64,000 nucleotides of DNA from Flintibacter faecis (GCF_014287875.1 NZ_JACOPN010000002.1:248001-312000), one strand, 5' to 3'; positions 8,456 to 17,851 are shown, numbered from the stretch's first letter. Notes: generated by a model not told the origin, from the letters alone. Program-made: numbers and translations.

Positions 8456-9184
8456 TCAGCGCTCTCCCCCCTGGCGGATGGCCGCCTGCTGGATGGCCAT
8501 GATGTCCCGGATGCCCTTGGCGCACAGGTCCACCAGACCCCGCTGCTCCTCAATGGTAAAGGAACGGCCCTCGCCGGTGCCCTGGATCTCCACCAGCTGG
8601 CCCCGGTCGGTCATCACGCAGTTCAGGTCCACCTGGGCGGCGGAGTCCTCCTCATAGCACAGGTCCAGCAGCAGCTGGTCGTCTACGATGCCCGCAGACA
8701 CGGCGGCCACGCTGCCCAACAGGGGGTCCTCGGTCAGCAGCCCCTGGGCCATCAGCTTTTTGCAGGCCAGCGCCAGGGCCACATAGCCCCCGGTGACGCT
8801 GGCGGTGCGGGTGCCGCCGTCTCCCTGGAGCACGTCGCAGTCGATGGTGATGGTCCGCTCCCCCAGCTTTTTGTGGTCCACCGCAGCCCGCAGGGCCCGG
8901 CCCACCAGGCGCTGGATCTCGGCGCTGCGGGGGGACAGCTTCAGCTTGGAGATGTCCCGGCGGGAGCGCTCCCGGTTGGCCCGGGGCAGCATAGAATATT
9001 CCGCCGTCACCCAGCCCTCCCCCTCTGGGACGTGGGGCGGGGTCTTTTCCTCCACGCTGGCGCAGCACAGCACATGGGTGTTGCCGCAGCGGATGAGACA
9101 GGAGCCCTCCGCAAATTTGTTGATGTTGGGGATGATCTCCATGGGCCGCAGCTGGTCAAATGCTCTCTGGTCAATGCGTGCCAT
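8456..9184 (-). CDS. rph: Ribonuclease PH
   Basis: RNase PH trims tRNA 3' ends by phosphorolysis. The 242-residue chain starts MARIDQRAFDQLRP, as in the family, and contains GSCLIRCGNTHVLC, RSAEIQRLVGRALRA and DCDVLQGDGGTRTASVTG, the phosphate and RNA binding segments. The frame is open further upstream, but the ATG at 9184 has AGAGAGGAAG at good spacing and matches the family N-terminus. The C-terminal extension typical of some fused RNase PH-RdgB proteins is absent; rdgB is separate here. Confidence 0.95.
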   Translation of the reverse strand: MARIDQRAFDQLRPMEIIPNINKFAEGSCLIRCGNTHVLCCASVEEKTPPHVPEGEGWVTAEYSMLPRANRERSRRDISKLKLSPRSAEIQRLVGRALRAAVDHKKLGERTITIDCDVLQGDGGTRTASVTGGYVALALACKKLMAQGLLTEDPLLGSVAAVSAGIVDDQLLLDLCYEEDSAAQVDLNCVMTDRGQLVEIQGTGEGRSFTIEEQRGLVDLCAKGIRDIMAIQQAAIRQGGER

Positions 9185-9320
9185 CGTGTTCCGCTTCCTC
9201 TCTCTTTTCATTCTAGTATGCCCCATCCCGGAAAAGGATGAACAGCATGTAAATTTTCTGTCTTTCCCGAAAATTCGACTCTGTTTCCACATTTTCCATC
9301 TGAACGGTGGAAAACTTTCC

Positions 9321-10199
9321 TTAGATCAGCGCCTGGGCAAAGTCCGCGGCGTTGAAGGGCTTCAGATCGTCGATGCCCTCGCCCACACCGGCGTATTTCA
9401 CGGGGACGCCCAGCTCCTTGGCAATGGCGATGGCGATGCCCCCCTTGGCCGTGCCGTCCAGCTTGGTCAGGACGATGCCGGTGATCCCGGCGGCCTGCTG
9501 GAACTGCTTGGCCTGGATGAGACCGTTCTGGCCGGTGGTGGCATCCAGCACCAGCAGGGTCTCCCGGGCGCAGCCGGGCAGCTCCCGGTCCACCACCCGG
9601 GAAATTTTGTTCAGCTCGTTCATCAGGTTCTGCTTGTTGTGCAGCCGCCCGGCGGTGTCCACCAGCACCACGTCGCTGCGGCGGGCACGGGCTGCGGAGG
9701 TGGCATCAAAGACCACGGCGGCGGGGTCTGCCCCCTCGTGCTGCTTGACGATGTCTACCCCGGCCCGCTCGGCCCAGATGGTCAGCTGCTCGGCGGCGGC
9801 GGCCCGGAAGGTGTCGGCGGCGCAGAAGAGGACCTTCTTCCCCTGGTGCCGCAGCTGGGCACCGATCTTGCCGATGGTGGTAGTCTTGCCCACACCGTTG
9901 ACACCGATGAACAGCACCACCGACGGGGTGGTGGACAGATCCAGCGCCCCGTCCCCCACGTTCATGGCATCGGCGATGACCCGGCACATACAGGCGCGGG
10001 CCTCCTCCAGGGTCTTGATACCCTCGGTGCGCACCCGGCGGCGCAGCTCGGCCACCAGCTCCAGGGTCACGTCCATCCCCGTGTCCGCCAGGATGAGGGA
10101 CTCCTCCAGCTCGTCATAAAAGTCGTCGTTCAGCTCCGAGCCCAGATGTGCCAGGGTGGAAAAAATGTTGATCTTCTTCAGCTTGTCAAAAAAGCCCAT
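9321..10199 (-). CDS. ftsY: Signal recognition particle receptor FtsY
   Basis: FtsY docks SRP-ribosome complexes at the membrane. The 292-residue form has a short N-domain with almost no acidic A-domain, usual for Firmicutes, then the G-domain: GVNGVGKTT (99-107), DTFRAAAAEQL, VDTAGRLHNK, TKLDGTAKGG and the C-terminal GEGIDDLKPF. It follows smc and one unknown gene on the same strand, the classical smc-ftsY association, but a repeat element is inserted just before its start. Confidence 0.96.
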   Translation of the reverse strand: MGFFDKLKKINIFSTLAHLGSELNDDFYDELEESLILADTGMDVTLELVAELRRRVRTEGIKTLEEARACMCRVIADAMNVGDGALDLSTTPSVVLFIGVNGVGKTTTIGKIGAQLRHQGKKVLFCAADTFRAAAAEQLTIWAERAGVDIVKQHEGADPAAVVFDATSAARARRSDVVLVDTAGRLHNKQNLMNELNKISRVVDRELPGCARETLLVLDATTGQNGLIQAKQFQQAAGITGIVLTKLDGTAKGGIAIAIAKELGVPVKYAGVGEGIDDLKPFNAADFAQALI

Positions 10200-10227
10200 G
10201 ATTTCTGTTCCCTTCTGATCATGATGT

Positions 10228-10354
10228 CCCTCTCAGTCACGGCTTACGCCGTGCCAGCTCCCCCAAAAGGGGGAGCCAAGGGCAATTTTCGGTCATCCGC
10301 CCCTTACCTCCCCCTTTGGGGGAGGTGCCCAGTGCGCACACTGGACGGAGAGGG
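10228..10354. repeat. Inverted-repeat element with CCCTCTC...GAGAGGG ends (127 bp)
   Basis: This element lies between ftsY and the next upstream gene. It has terminal CCCTCTC/GAGAGGG repeats, an internal TCCCCCAAAAGGGGGA hairpin with CACGGC..GCCGTG, and an arm with GTGCGCACACTGG. Single arms recur at about 24595-24662 and 40588-40640, so it is a dispersed family. Confidence 0.75.
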
Positions 10355-10366
10355 CCGATCAAAAAA

Positions 10367-10972
10367 TTATTGATCCCGTCCCACATATACCTCTTCCGTG
10401 GAATACAGCTGTCCGTTCTGCTGGGCCAGCTTGCCGACCGCCTGCTCCCGTCCGTCCACGATGACCCGCAGGCGCACACCCTTCCATTGGTTGGACTGGG
10501 TACGCAGGCAGAACAGCTGACTGCCCGGCTCCACGCTCTCCCCCGTCTCCGGGGTGCGGACGCGGAGGACCAGGGCGATCATACCGTCCGGGTCCCGCTC
10601 CTCGGTGGCGGTAAAGCTGCCCGGGGACAGGCTCCGGTCCTGATCCGGCAGACACAGGAGATAGTCGTCCTCCTCCAGCCGCACCAGCCAGTATGCCCCG
10701 GTATCCGGCTCGGCCTGTTCCCGGGCCCGGTCCAGCCAGTGCCCGACCTCCTCCGACTGCATCTCCTCGTCGGTGAGCAGCCGCAGACTATAGCTCACCT
10801 GCTGGCCCTCCCGGTTGTTCAGGGCGGTGAACTGGGGCTGGACGTCCTCCGTCTTGGGGATGACCCGGCCCAGCCCGGCAAAGACCACCTTGATGCCGAT
10901 GAACAGCACCACGATTAGGGCCACATAGCCCAGAATGGGCAGCCAGCCGTTTTTCTTCTCGTTTTCGTTCAA
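10367..10972 (-). CDS. Membrane-anchored protein of unknown function (201 aa)
   Basis: Not recognised. It has a short polar N-terminus, one membrane segment (about residues 12-34) and an extracytoplasmic region without cysteine pairs or known motifs, rich in charged residues. The start is TTG at 10972, seven bases after AGGAG, 22 bases downstream of the smc stop. It is probably translated from the smc transcript. The family appears to be lineage-restricted; I infer no function. Confidence 0.75.
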   Translation of the reverse strand: MNENEKKNGWLPILGYVALIVVLFIGIKVVFAGLGRVIPKTEDVQPQFTALNNREGQQVSYSLRLLTDEEMQSEEVGHWLDRAREQAEPDTGAYWLVRLEEDDYLLCLPDQDRSLSPGSFTATEERDPDGMIALVLRVRTPETGESVEPGSQLFCLRTQSNQWKGVRLRVIVDGREQAVGKLAQQNGQLYSTEEVYVGRDQ

Positions 10973-10994
10973 TCTGATCTCCTCCGCCTGCGAT

Positions 10995-13900
10995 TCAGCG
11001 CAGGTCCAATTCCCGTTCCAGCTTGTTCAAATTCAGGGACAGCATCCGGCTGACCCCCTGCTCCTGCATGGTCACGCCATACAGGGCATCCGCCTCCTCC
11101 ATGGTGCCCCGGCGGTGGGTGATGACGATAAACTGCGTCTTGTCCGCCACGGTACGCATATACTGGGCAAAGCGGGCCACATTGTTGTCGTCCAGAGCGG
11201 CCTCGATCTCGTCCATGACCACAAAGGGGGTGGGCCGCACCTTTAAGATGGCAAAGTACAGGGCGATGGCCACAAAGGCCTTCTCGCCGCCGGACAGCAG
11301 CGTGATGGTCTTCAGCGCCTTTCCGGGAGGCTGGACCTTGATGTCGATGCCGCAGCCCAGCACGTCGTTGGGGTCCTCCAGCTCCAATCGGGCTTTGCCC
11401 CCGCCGAACAGCTCGACAAACGTCTGGCCGAAGGCCTCGTTGATGCGGGCAAACTCCCGCTGAAAGATGGTCTTCATCTCCCCGGTGAGGCCGGAAATGA
11501 TGCGCTCTAAGTCCCGGCGGGCCCGCTCCACGTCATCCCGCTGTCCGATGAGATAGGTATAGCGCTGGTTCACCCGGTCAAACTCCTCCACTGCGCCCAC
11601 GTTCACCTGGCCCAGGGCAGAAATAGCTCGTTTCAGCTCCCCGATGCGCCGGTTGGCGGCGGGGATGGAAGTAAGCTCCTGCCGCTGCCGCCGGGCGGCC
11701 TCGTGGGACAGGCCATAGCTCTCCCACAGCTTGTCCAGAAGCTGCTTCTCCTCCATGGCGGCGGCGGACTTCTTCTGGCTCAGGCGGGACACCTCGGCCT
11801 CCAGCCGCAGCAGCTCGTCGCTGCGGGCCTGGCTCTCCCGGGTGGCCCGCACCCGCCGGCCCTCCAGCTCCAGCCGGGCGGCATTCAGCTGTTCCAGCTG
11901 CTGGGCGCACCGGCGGCTCTCCTCCCGCAGGGCGGTCAGGGCGCTCTGCTTCTCTTCGATCTCCTTGGAGAAGCCCTGGTTTTTCGTCTCATATTCGGCC
12001 ACCAGACTCTGGCTCTGGGCACGGTCCCCCGCCAGGCTCTCCCGCAGCCGCTCTAGCTCGCAGAGTCCGGCCCGGGTGGCCTCCCGCTCCGCCTCTAAGG
12101 CGGCCTGGGCGGCGGTGAGCCGGGACAGCTCCGCCGTCAGCTCCTCCGCCCGGGTCTTTAAGTCGCTCCGGCGGCGGTCCTGCTGGGCCTGGGCATCCCG
12201 ACTGTCCTGGGCCGCCCCCTCCAACTGAGTCAGCCGGGCCTGGGCGGCCTGGGCATCGGCGTCGATCTTGGCCGAGCGGGCCTGAAGCTGCTCCAGCTCC
12301 CCCCGCAGTGCGGTCTGCCGCCGCTCTAACTCATTTTTCTCCCCCTGGGAGCGCTGGATGCGGCCCTGGGCGAGCAAGACGGCGTTTTCAAACTCCCGCA
12401 GCTGCTCCTGGGCGGTCTGGCGCTGATAGGCGGCAGCGGTGGCCTCCCGCTGGGCATCGGCCAGCTGCCGGGCCCACTGGGCGGTGTGCCCGGCCAGCTC
12501 CGCCCGCTTGCCCTCCAGCTGCTCCAGCTCGTTGGCCCGGCTGAGGATACCAGCCCCCTTCACGGCGGAGCCGCCGGTCATGGAGCCGCCGGGATTGAGC
12601 ATCTGCCCGTCCAGGGTGACGATTTTGAATTGGTAGCCAAACTTCCGGGCCGCCGCAATGGCGTGGTCCAAGTCCTCCATCACCGCCACCCGGCCCAGCA
12701 GATTGGAAAAGATATTCTGATAGCGCCCGTCAAAGGAGACCAGCCGGTCCGCCACCCCCACAAAGCCGGGCTGACGGGACAGGGCCTCCCCCTCCCGCAG
12801 GGTGTGGGGCCGAATCGTCGCAATGGGCAGAATGGTGGCCCGGCCGCCCTCCCGGCGCTTCAGGAACTGGATGACGGCCTTGCCGTCCTCCTCCCGGTCC
12901 ACCACGATGTTCTGCATGGCCCCGCCCAGGGCGGTCTCGATGGCCAGGGCCACCCGGTCCGGGGCCTTCACCAGTCCGGCCACCGGGCCGTGGACGCCCT
13001 TTAACACGCCCCGGTCCGCCTGGTCCATCACCAGCTTCACCGCCCGGGAGAAGCCCTCCCGCTGCCGCTCCATGTCGGACAGCAGGCGGATGCGGGCAGC
13101 CAGGGCGTTCTCCTCCATCTGGGCCTTCATGTGGGACTCTTTGCAGCCCTCCGCCTTTTTCCGGCGCTTCTCCTCCAGCAGAGCATAGCCCTGGGCGGCG
13201 TTGCGCCCCTGGTCCAAAGACTGCTGGGCCCGCTCCTGTTCCTCCTGCGCCTGGGCCAGCTGCGTCTGGGCGGCGGCGGACTGCTCCTCCAGTTCGGCCA
13301 GCTCCCGGCGGACGGCCTCATCCCGGTCCAGCACCTCCTGGGCGGCGGCGGCCAGCGCCGAGCGCAGGGCCCGGGCCTCGGCGGCATCCGCCTGGGCCAG
13401 GGCCTGGCTGTCCCGCAGGCGCTCCAGCTCCTGCTCCAGCTGTCCGGCGGAGCGGGCGTTCTCCTCCGCTTTTTCCTGCTGGGCCCGGATGGCCTGGGCC
13501 CCGGCGGTGAGCTGGCCCTCGATCTCTGACAGGCGGGCCCTGCGCTGGTCGATCTGGGCGGCCAGCGAGCCCTCCCGGCCCTCCTGCTGCTGCAGGTCGG
13601 CCCGGATGCGCCGGGCGGACTCGTCATTGTGGGCGATGGAGCTGTTCAGCACGGCCACGGCTGACTCCAGCGCCCCGGCCCGCTCCTGGCGCTGCTGCTC
13701 CTGCCGGCGCAGACCGTCGGCGGTCACGTCGTGCTCCTGCATCTGCCGGGCGCATTCCTCTGCGTCGGCATAGGCGGCCTCCTGGGCGGCCTTGGCCCCG
13801 TCCCGCTGGACCGTGGCACTGTGCAGGTCGGTCTCCAGCTGGATGACCCCCGCCCGGATGTGCTCCAGACTGTCCAGCCACACGGCGATCTCCAGCCCCC

Positions 13901-14567
13901 GCAGCTCGTCCCGCAGCATCAGATACTTCTTGGCCTTGTCCCGCTGGGCCCGCAGCGGCTCCAGCTGAAGCTCCAGCTCGTCCACCTTATCGTTTACCCG
14001 CAGCAGGTTCTCGTCGGTGCGCTCCAGCTTGCGCTGGGCCTCCTCCTTCCGGTGGCGGAAACGGGAGATGCCCGCCGCCTCCTCAAAGACCTCCCGCCGG
14101 TCGGTGGACCGCTGGGACAGGATCTCGTCGATGCGGCCCTGGCCGATGATGGCATAGCCCTCCCGGCCCAGGCCGGTGTCCAGAAACAGCTCGCTGACAT
14201 CCTTCAGACGCACTGCATCCCGGTTGATGTAGTATTCGCTCTCCCCGGAGCGGTAATACCGCCGGGTGACCATGACCTCGTTCTCCTCCCGGGGCAGCCG
14301 GTGGTCGCTGTTGTCCAGCACCAGAGACACCTGGGCATAGCCCGTCTGCCGCCGCTTGGCGGTGCCGCCGAAGATCACGTCCTCCATCCGGCCTCCCCGC
14401 AGGGCCCGGGTGGACTGCTCCCCCATGACCCAGCGCACTGCGTCAGACAGGTTGGACTTGCCCGAGCCGTTGGGCCCCACGATGGCGGTGATGCTCTGGT
14501 CAAAGGTCAGCACCGTCTTTTCCGGAAAGGACTTAAAGCCCTGGAGCATCAGCGCCTTGAGATACAT
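10995..14567 (-). CDS. smc: Chromosome segregation ATPase SMC (1190 aa)
   Basis: SMC dimers with ScpAB organise and segregate the chromosome. The N-terminal ATPase half holds FKSF and Walker A GPNGSGKSN (31-39). Two long Glu/Gln/Arg/Ala-rich coiled coils surround a hinge domain near residues 510-670 (GPVAGLV...GGAMQNIVVD). The C-terminal half carries LLSGGEKAF and Walker B PFVVMDEIEAALDD. I start at ATG 14567 because the family begins MYLK; a GTG two codons upstream is also possible. No scpA or scpB is in the window. Confidence 0.97.
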   Translation of the reverse strand: MYLKALMLQGFKSFPEKTVLTFDQSITAIVGPNGSGKSNLSDAVRWVMGEQSTRALRGGRMEDVIFGGTAKRRQTGYAQVSLVLDNSDHRLPREENEVMVTRRYYRSGESEYYINRDAVRLKDVSELFLDTGLGREGYAIIGQGRIDEILSQRSTDRREVFEEAAGISRFRHRKEEAQRKLERTDENLLRVNDKVDELELQLEPLRAQRDKAKKYLMLRDELRGLEIAVWLDSLEHIRAGVIQLETDLHSATVQRDGAKAAQEAAYADAEECARQMQEHDVTADGLRRQEQQRQERAGALESAVAVLNSSIAHNDESARRIRADLQQQEGREGSLAAQIDQRRARLSEIEGQLTAGAQAIRAQQEKAEENARSAGQLEQELERLRDSQALAQADAAEARALRSALAAAAQEVLDRDEAVRRELAELEEQSAAAQTQLAQAQEEQERAQQSLDQGRNAAQGYALLEEKRRKKAEGCKESHMKAQMEENALAARIRLLSDMERQREGFSRAVKLVMDQADRGVLKGVHGPVAGLVKAPDRVALAIETALGGAMQNIVVDREEDGKAVIQFLKRREGGRATILPIATIRPHTLREGEALSRQPGFVGVADRLVSFDGRYQNIFSNLLGRVAVMEDLDHAIAAARKFGYQFKIVTLDGQMLNPGGSMTGGSAVKGAGILSRANELEQLEGKRAELAGHTAQWARQLADAQREATAAAYQRQTAQEQLREFENAVLLAQGRIQRSQGEKNELERRQTALRGELEQLQARSAKIDADAQAAQARLTQLEGAAQDSRDAQAQQDRRRSDLKTRAEELTAELSRLTAAQAALEAEREATRAGLCELERLRESLAGDRAQSQSLVAEYETKNQGFSKEIEEKQSALTALREESRRCAQQLEQLNAARLELEGRRVRATRESQARSDELLRLEAEVSRLSQKKSAAAMEEKQLLDKLWESYGLSHEAARRQRQELTSIPAANRRIGELKRAISALGQVNVGAVEEFDRVNQRYTYLIGQRDDVERARRDLERIISGLTGEMKTIFQREFARINEAFGQTFVELFGGGKARLELEDPNDVLGCGIDIKVQPPGKALKTITLLSGGEKAFVAIALYFAILKVRPTPFVVMDEIEAALDDNNVARFAQYMRTVADKTQFIVITHRRGTMEEADALYGVTMQEQGVSRMLSLNLNKLERELDLR

Positions 14568-14713
14568 GGACACACCTCGCTTTCCTCGGAAGATAAAATA
14601 TCATTGTATTTTACCACACCTACGCCCTGTTTTCAAGATTTTGCGCCGGAAGTCGACAGGAAAAGGGGACAAAAAATCAAGAGAGAACTGCGTACCTTTT
14701 TCGTCGTTCTCTC

Positions 14714-14742
14714 TTGCCAGAATATTCTCGATATATTACAAT
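14714..14742 (+). promoter_or_regulatory. Sigma-A-type promoter of the FlxA-like gene
   Basis: TTGCCA (14714-14719) and TACAAT (14737-14742) with a 17-base spacer, 92 bases before the ATG at 14834. Confidence 0.65.
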
Positions 14743-14833
14743 AAAACAAAAAAGCACGAGCGATTTTCATTAAAATAGTTGATTCAGTCGTATCAGGCTT
14801 CTTCCCGGTATATTGAGAAAGGAGTGTCTAATT

Positions 14834-15343
14834 ATGAGCATCAATCCAATTAGCGCACAAATGAAAATGCCTGACATTCAAACTGGTGGTCAGAAAGATG
14901 TTTCTTCAATTGATCGAAAAATTGAGCAATTAAAGAAGCAAATGGAGCAAGTAAAGAAAAACAAGCAACTATCTCCTGAAGAAAAGGAAAAGAGAACCAA
15001 AAATATCCAAAAGCAGATTGAAAATTTGGAAAAGCAAAAAACTCAAGCTGCTAAAGAAGCAAAACAGAATGATGCTTCTGCAGTTGAAGCAAAAGAAGTT
15101 CAAGAAGTTGAAAAAGCAGTTTTGGAAGATCAGTTGAAACCCACAGAGGAATCTCTTGATTTGAAAAGACGCTTTGATACATTTGAACACCAACCAGAAT
15201 CTCAAACGCCAGGAGTATATGAGATTTCACGTGAAAAAGACGGAAATCCTGTTGTAAAATTTGATGGGCGTTCAAAAGGCGATTTGCTGGATCAACTGAA
15301 TAAGAATCTTGATAAACAATCCACAGTATCTCCAACAGTATAG
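14834..15343 (+). CDS. AT-rich coiled-coil protein, FlxA-like (169 aa)
   Basis: A soluble protein with no signal peptide. Residues about 22-75 form a Lys/Gln/Glu-rich coiled coil (repeated KKQMEQVKKNK and KQIENLEKQK patterns), reminiscent of the FlxA-like family (PF14282) of unknown function. The C-terminal part is a polar region with a PGVYEISREKDGNPVV segment. The ATG at 14834 is preceded by AAAGGAG. Base composition is clearly AT-rich and codons end in A or T, unlike smc and the transporter on either side, suggesting recent acquisition or a differently expressed accessory gene. Confidence 0.7.
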   Translation: MSINPISAQMKMPDIQTGGQKDVSSIDRKIEQLKKQMEQVKKNKQLSPEEKEKRTKNIQKQIENLEKQKTQAAKEAKQNDASAVEAKEVQEVEKAVLEDQLKPTEESLDLKRRFDTFEHQPESQTPGVYEISREKDGNPVVKFDGRSKGDLLDQLNKNLDKQSTVSPTV

Positions 15344-15405
15344 CATACAGTCCTTGGAGAGGGACTATAAACACTACTACTTTATAATACGAGGAAGTGG
15401 TTCCC

Positions 15406-15915
15406 ATGACGAAAGAGCGCGTCTTGCCCATTGTCCGCCTACTGCTGGTGATCGCCGCCCCGTTCCTGTGGTATTGGCTCTTTGGCTGGGGAACTGTCCA
15501 TATCATTGATTTCTCTGCCCAGGAAGTAGAATCTGTTCAAATCAGCTGCTCACATTACCCTGAACGCGGGACGATATATGATCCCGAGGAGATACAGGCA
15601 CTGATTGATGAAGCAAATGCCATGCAAAACAAAGGGAGCAGGGTAAAACTGCTTCTGCATGGAATCGGTGTTGGTGGGAGTATTTTATATTACTATAACT
15701 TTTATCTCACCGATGGCACAGAGTTCCTGCTGACCTTTTCTTCCGGCGCAAGCGGTGATCCAGTGTCCGAAAAGAATTTATTATACTGGCAATATTCTCC
15801 CACCGGAAAGCAAATCGTCGGTCCCATGTGCCGGGGCTCGATGGAGGTATACTTCCGGTTGTTTGAGAAATACAACCATCGTCCGGCGCCGGGCGCTGAA
15901 CAAGATGCGAGATAA
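15406..15915 (+). CDS. Single-pass membrane protein of unknown function (169 aa)
   Basis: Not recognised. One membrane segment lies at about residues 9-30, followed by an outward region with a SCSHYPERGTIYDPEEIQALIDEAN segment and a C-terminal globular portion containing VGPMCRGSMEVYFRLFEKY. ATG at 15406 has GAGGAAG at eight bases; an in-frame GTG nine bases upstream lacks a site. It follows the FlxA-like gene by 62 bases on the same strand and is flanked by a terminator, so the two may form a small accessory operon. Confidence 0.7.
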   Translation: MTKERVLPIVRLLLVIAAPFLWYWLFGWGTVHIIDFSAQEVESVQISCSHYPERGTIYDPEEIQALIDEANAMQNKGSRVKLLLHGIGVGGSILYYYNFYLTDGTEFLLTFSSGASGDPVSEKNLLYWQYSPTGKQIVGPMCRGSMEVYFRLFEKYNHRPAPGAEQDAR

Positions 15916-15919
15916 AACC

Positions 15920-15953
15920 AGAAAGCCGTCCTCCAATGGGGGGACGGCTTTCT
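15920..15953. terminator. Convergent-gene hairpin terminator
   Basis: A perfect 12-bp stem (15920-15931 with 15942-15953) with the T-run forming part of the stem lies between convergent genes. Confidence 0.7.
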
Positions 15954-15960
15954 GCGCTGT

Positions 15961-17334
15961 TCACATCTTGATCCAGCCCAGGGCGTTTGCCACGGAGCTG
16001 ACCAGGATGATGGCGGCAAACAGGGGACAGAGATACCGGATCATAAAGTTGAAGATGGCCTTCCGGCGGAAGCGGCCGCCCTCCTGGGTGACCTCCTCCT
16101 CGATCTTCTCCACGCCGATCACCCGGGACACCAGCAGGCAGATGGCGATGGCGGCGATGGGCATCATGACGGAGTTGGTCAAAAAGTCGAACAGGTCCAA
16201 AAACTGCATTCCGAACACCGTCACCTCCCCCAGGGGGCCATAGCCCAGGGCGGACAGGCTGCCCAGGGCCACCATGATGACGCCGATGAGCAGGGTGGAC
16301 TTGTGCCGCTTCCAGCCCAGCTCGTCCTCAAAGGTGGACACGGCGCTCTCCGTCAGGGCGATGGAGCTGGTCACGGCGGCAAACAGCACCAGCACAAAGA
16401 ACAGCACGCCCACCACCGTGCCCATGCCCATGCTGTCGAGCACCTTAGGGATGGTGATGAACATCAGGGCGGGGCCGGCCTGCAGGGTGTCCGGGTCGCC
16501 GCCGGAGAAGGCGAACACGGCGGGAATGATCATCAGGCCCGCCATAATGGCGATGGCAGTGTCGAAGATCTCCACGTTGGTGGTGGAATCCTCGATGGAC
16601 ACGTCCTTTTTCATGTAGGAACCAAAGGTGATGAGAATGCCCATGGCGATGGACAGGGAATAGAACATCTGCCCCATGGCGGACACCACCGTCATCCAGG
16701 AGAAGTTGTCCAGATTGGGCACCAGGAAATACTTCACCCCCGCCAGAGCCCCGGGCCGGGTGACGGAGTAAACTGCAATGATCACGGACAGCACCGCCAG
16801 CACGGGCATCATGCACTTGGACACCCGCTCCACCCCGTTGCGCACCCCGGCAAAGATGATGGCCAGGGTGAACAGGGTGAATGCCAGAAAGCACAGCTCC
16901 ACCGACACGCCGTTGGAGATAAACCCGGAAAAATAGCCGTCCTGGGCCAGGGCAGAGCCGCCGCCCCGAAGATACTCCACCAGATACTTGATGACCCAGC
17001 CGCCGATGACCGAGTAATAGGGCACGATGAGGATGGGGATGATGGCGTTGATCCATCCGCCGAAGGACAGCCCAGGCCCTTTGCCGAAGGCGGAAAAGGC
17101 ACCCACGGGGCTCTTCTTGGTCATGCGGCCCAGGGCGGTCTCCGCCATGATCATGGTATAGCCGAAGGTAAAGGCCAGAATGATATAGATCAGCAGAAAA
17201 ATTCCGCCGCCGTATTTGGCCGCCAGATAGGGAAAGCGCCAGATATTCCCCAGGCCCACCGAGGCCCCCGCCGCTGAAAGGACGAATCCCAGCTTCCCGG
17301 AAAAGGCGCTGCGCTTGTGATGATGCGTCTCCAT
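15961..17334 (-). CDS. Sodium-dependent transporter of the NSS/SNF family (457 aa)
   Basis: This family (LeuT, TnaT-like) couples Na+ entry to uptake of amino acids or amines across the membrane. The first helix carries GKLGFVLSAAGASVGLGNIWRFPY, including the Na+ and substrate-binding unwound segment. About 11 helices are predicted and the SFSFxx-type gating region of TM6 reads VVSAMGQMFYSLSIAMGILITFGSY. The shorter bacterial form is usual. The N-terminus has METHHHK. Substrate is not predictable. It stands alone between two hairpins. Confidence 0.92.
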   Translation of the reverse strand: METHHHKRSAFSGKLGFVLSAAGASVGLGNIWRFPYLAAKYGGGIFLLIYIILAFTFGYTMIMAETALGRMTKKSPVGAFSAFGKGPGLSFGGWINAIIPILIVPYYSVIGGWVIKYLVEYLRGGGSALAQDGYFSGFISNGVSVELCFLAFTLFTLAIIFAGVRNGVERVSKCMMPVLAVLSVIIAVYSVTRPGALAGVKYFLVPNLDNFSWMTVVSAMGQMFYSLSIAMGILITFGSYMKKDVSIEDSTTNVEIFDTAIAIMAGLMIIPAVFAFSGGDPDTLQAGPALMFITIPKVLDSMGMGTVVGVLFFVLVLFAAVTSSIALTESAVSTFEDELGWKRHKSTLLIGVIMVALGSLSALGYGPLGEVTVFGMQFLDLFDFLTNSVMMPIAAIAICLLVSRVIGVEKIEEEVTQEGGRFRRKAIFNFMIRYLCPLFAAIILVSSVANALGWIKM

Positions 17335-17632
17335 AACTTCACATTCTCCTAAATATCAGTATGTTTCAAGCAAGTTTGTCCAGTTTAACATAGTTGCGGG
17401 AAGAAGGCAATCTCTGTTTTATGGAACTTTTCAGCTTTAGCAGGGCAGAGAGACTGAACACACGCCCCTCCAGACCCGCCCGGTTTTTCCGTCTTAAAGC
17501 GCCGCCCCAGCAAGTTCAGCTTAAAGACTGAAAAAGCGCAGAAAAAACTCCCGCGCTTTTTCTTCGTCATTTTGCCTGAAAGAGCTTTGAGCGGGCGGCG
17601 CGCCTGGTCTCCTGCGCCGATCCGGCTCTTGA
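17335..17632. other. 298-bp gap with no gene
   Basis: No reading frame with a ribosome site is seen. It contains a 10-bp stem (17530-17539 with 17553-17562, GAAAAAGCGC/GCGCTTTTTC) that could act as a terminator-like hairpin, and an imperfect inverted repeat GTCTTAAAGC...GCTTAAAGAC around 17491-17527. Confidence 0.5.
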
Positions 17633-17635
17633 CAT

Positions 17636-17669
17636 AAAAACAAGGCAAGCGACACAAACGCTTGCCTTG
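17636..17669 (-). terminator. Intrinsic terminator of tRNA-Ala
   Basis: An 11-bp perfect stem (17641-17651 with 17659-17669) is followed on the minus strand by TTTTT, five bases after the encoded CCA. Confidence 0.9.
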
Positions 17670-17673
17670 TTCC

Positions 17674-17749
17674 TGGTGGACCTGAACGGGATCGAACCGT
17701 CGACCTCTCGGATGCGAACCGAACGCTCTCCCAGCTGAGCTACAGGCCC
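17674..17749 (-). tRNA. tRNA-Ala (anticodon CGC)
   Basis: The 76-nt cloverleaf includes an encoded CCA. The acceptor GGGCCTG/CAGGTCC carries the G3-U70 wobble pair that is the alanine identity element. The D arm is GCTC..GAGC, the anticodon loop TTCGCAT gives CGC (reads GCG), and the T arm contains GGTTCGATCCC. It has its own promoter and terminator. Confidence 0.96.
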
Positions 17750-17776
17750 ATATTCTGTTTTCACAGGACTTTAATT

Positions 17777-17804
17777 ATTATAGCAGATTTTTGGGAATTG
17801 TAAA
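17777..17804 (-). promoter_or_regulatory. Promoter of tRNA-Ala
   Basis: TTTACA (17804-17799) and TATAAT (17782-17777) on the minus strand with a 16-base spacer, 28 bases before the mature tRNA. Confidence 0.7.
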
Positions 17805-17815
17805 GCAAAATTTTT

Positions 17816-17844
17816 CGCCCGGCCAAATTTTGTTTGGCCGGGCG
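17816..17844. terminator. Hairpin downstream of the sortase gene
   Basis: A perfect 12-bp stem, CGCCCGGCCAAA with TTTGGCCGGGCG, with a five-base loop lies eight bases after the sortase stop. The minus-strand T-run is broken (AAAAATTTTG), so it is a weaker terminator. Confidence 0.6.
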
Positions 17845-17851
17845 GTTTGTT

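Noticed and set aside
9185..9320. A hairpin between rph and ftsY (TTTCCAC...GTGGAAA)
   Set aside because: The stem is seven bases with a long loop and no T-run; it may be chance.
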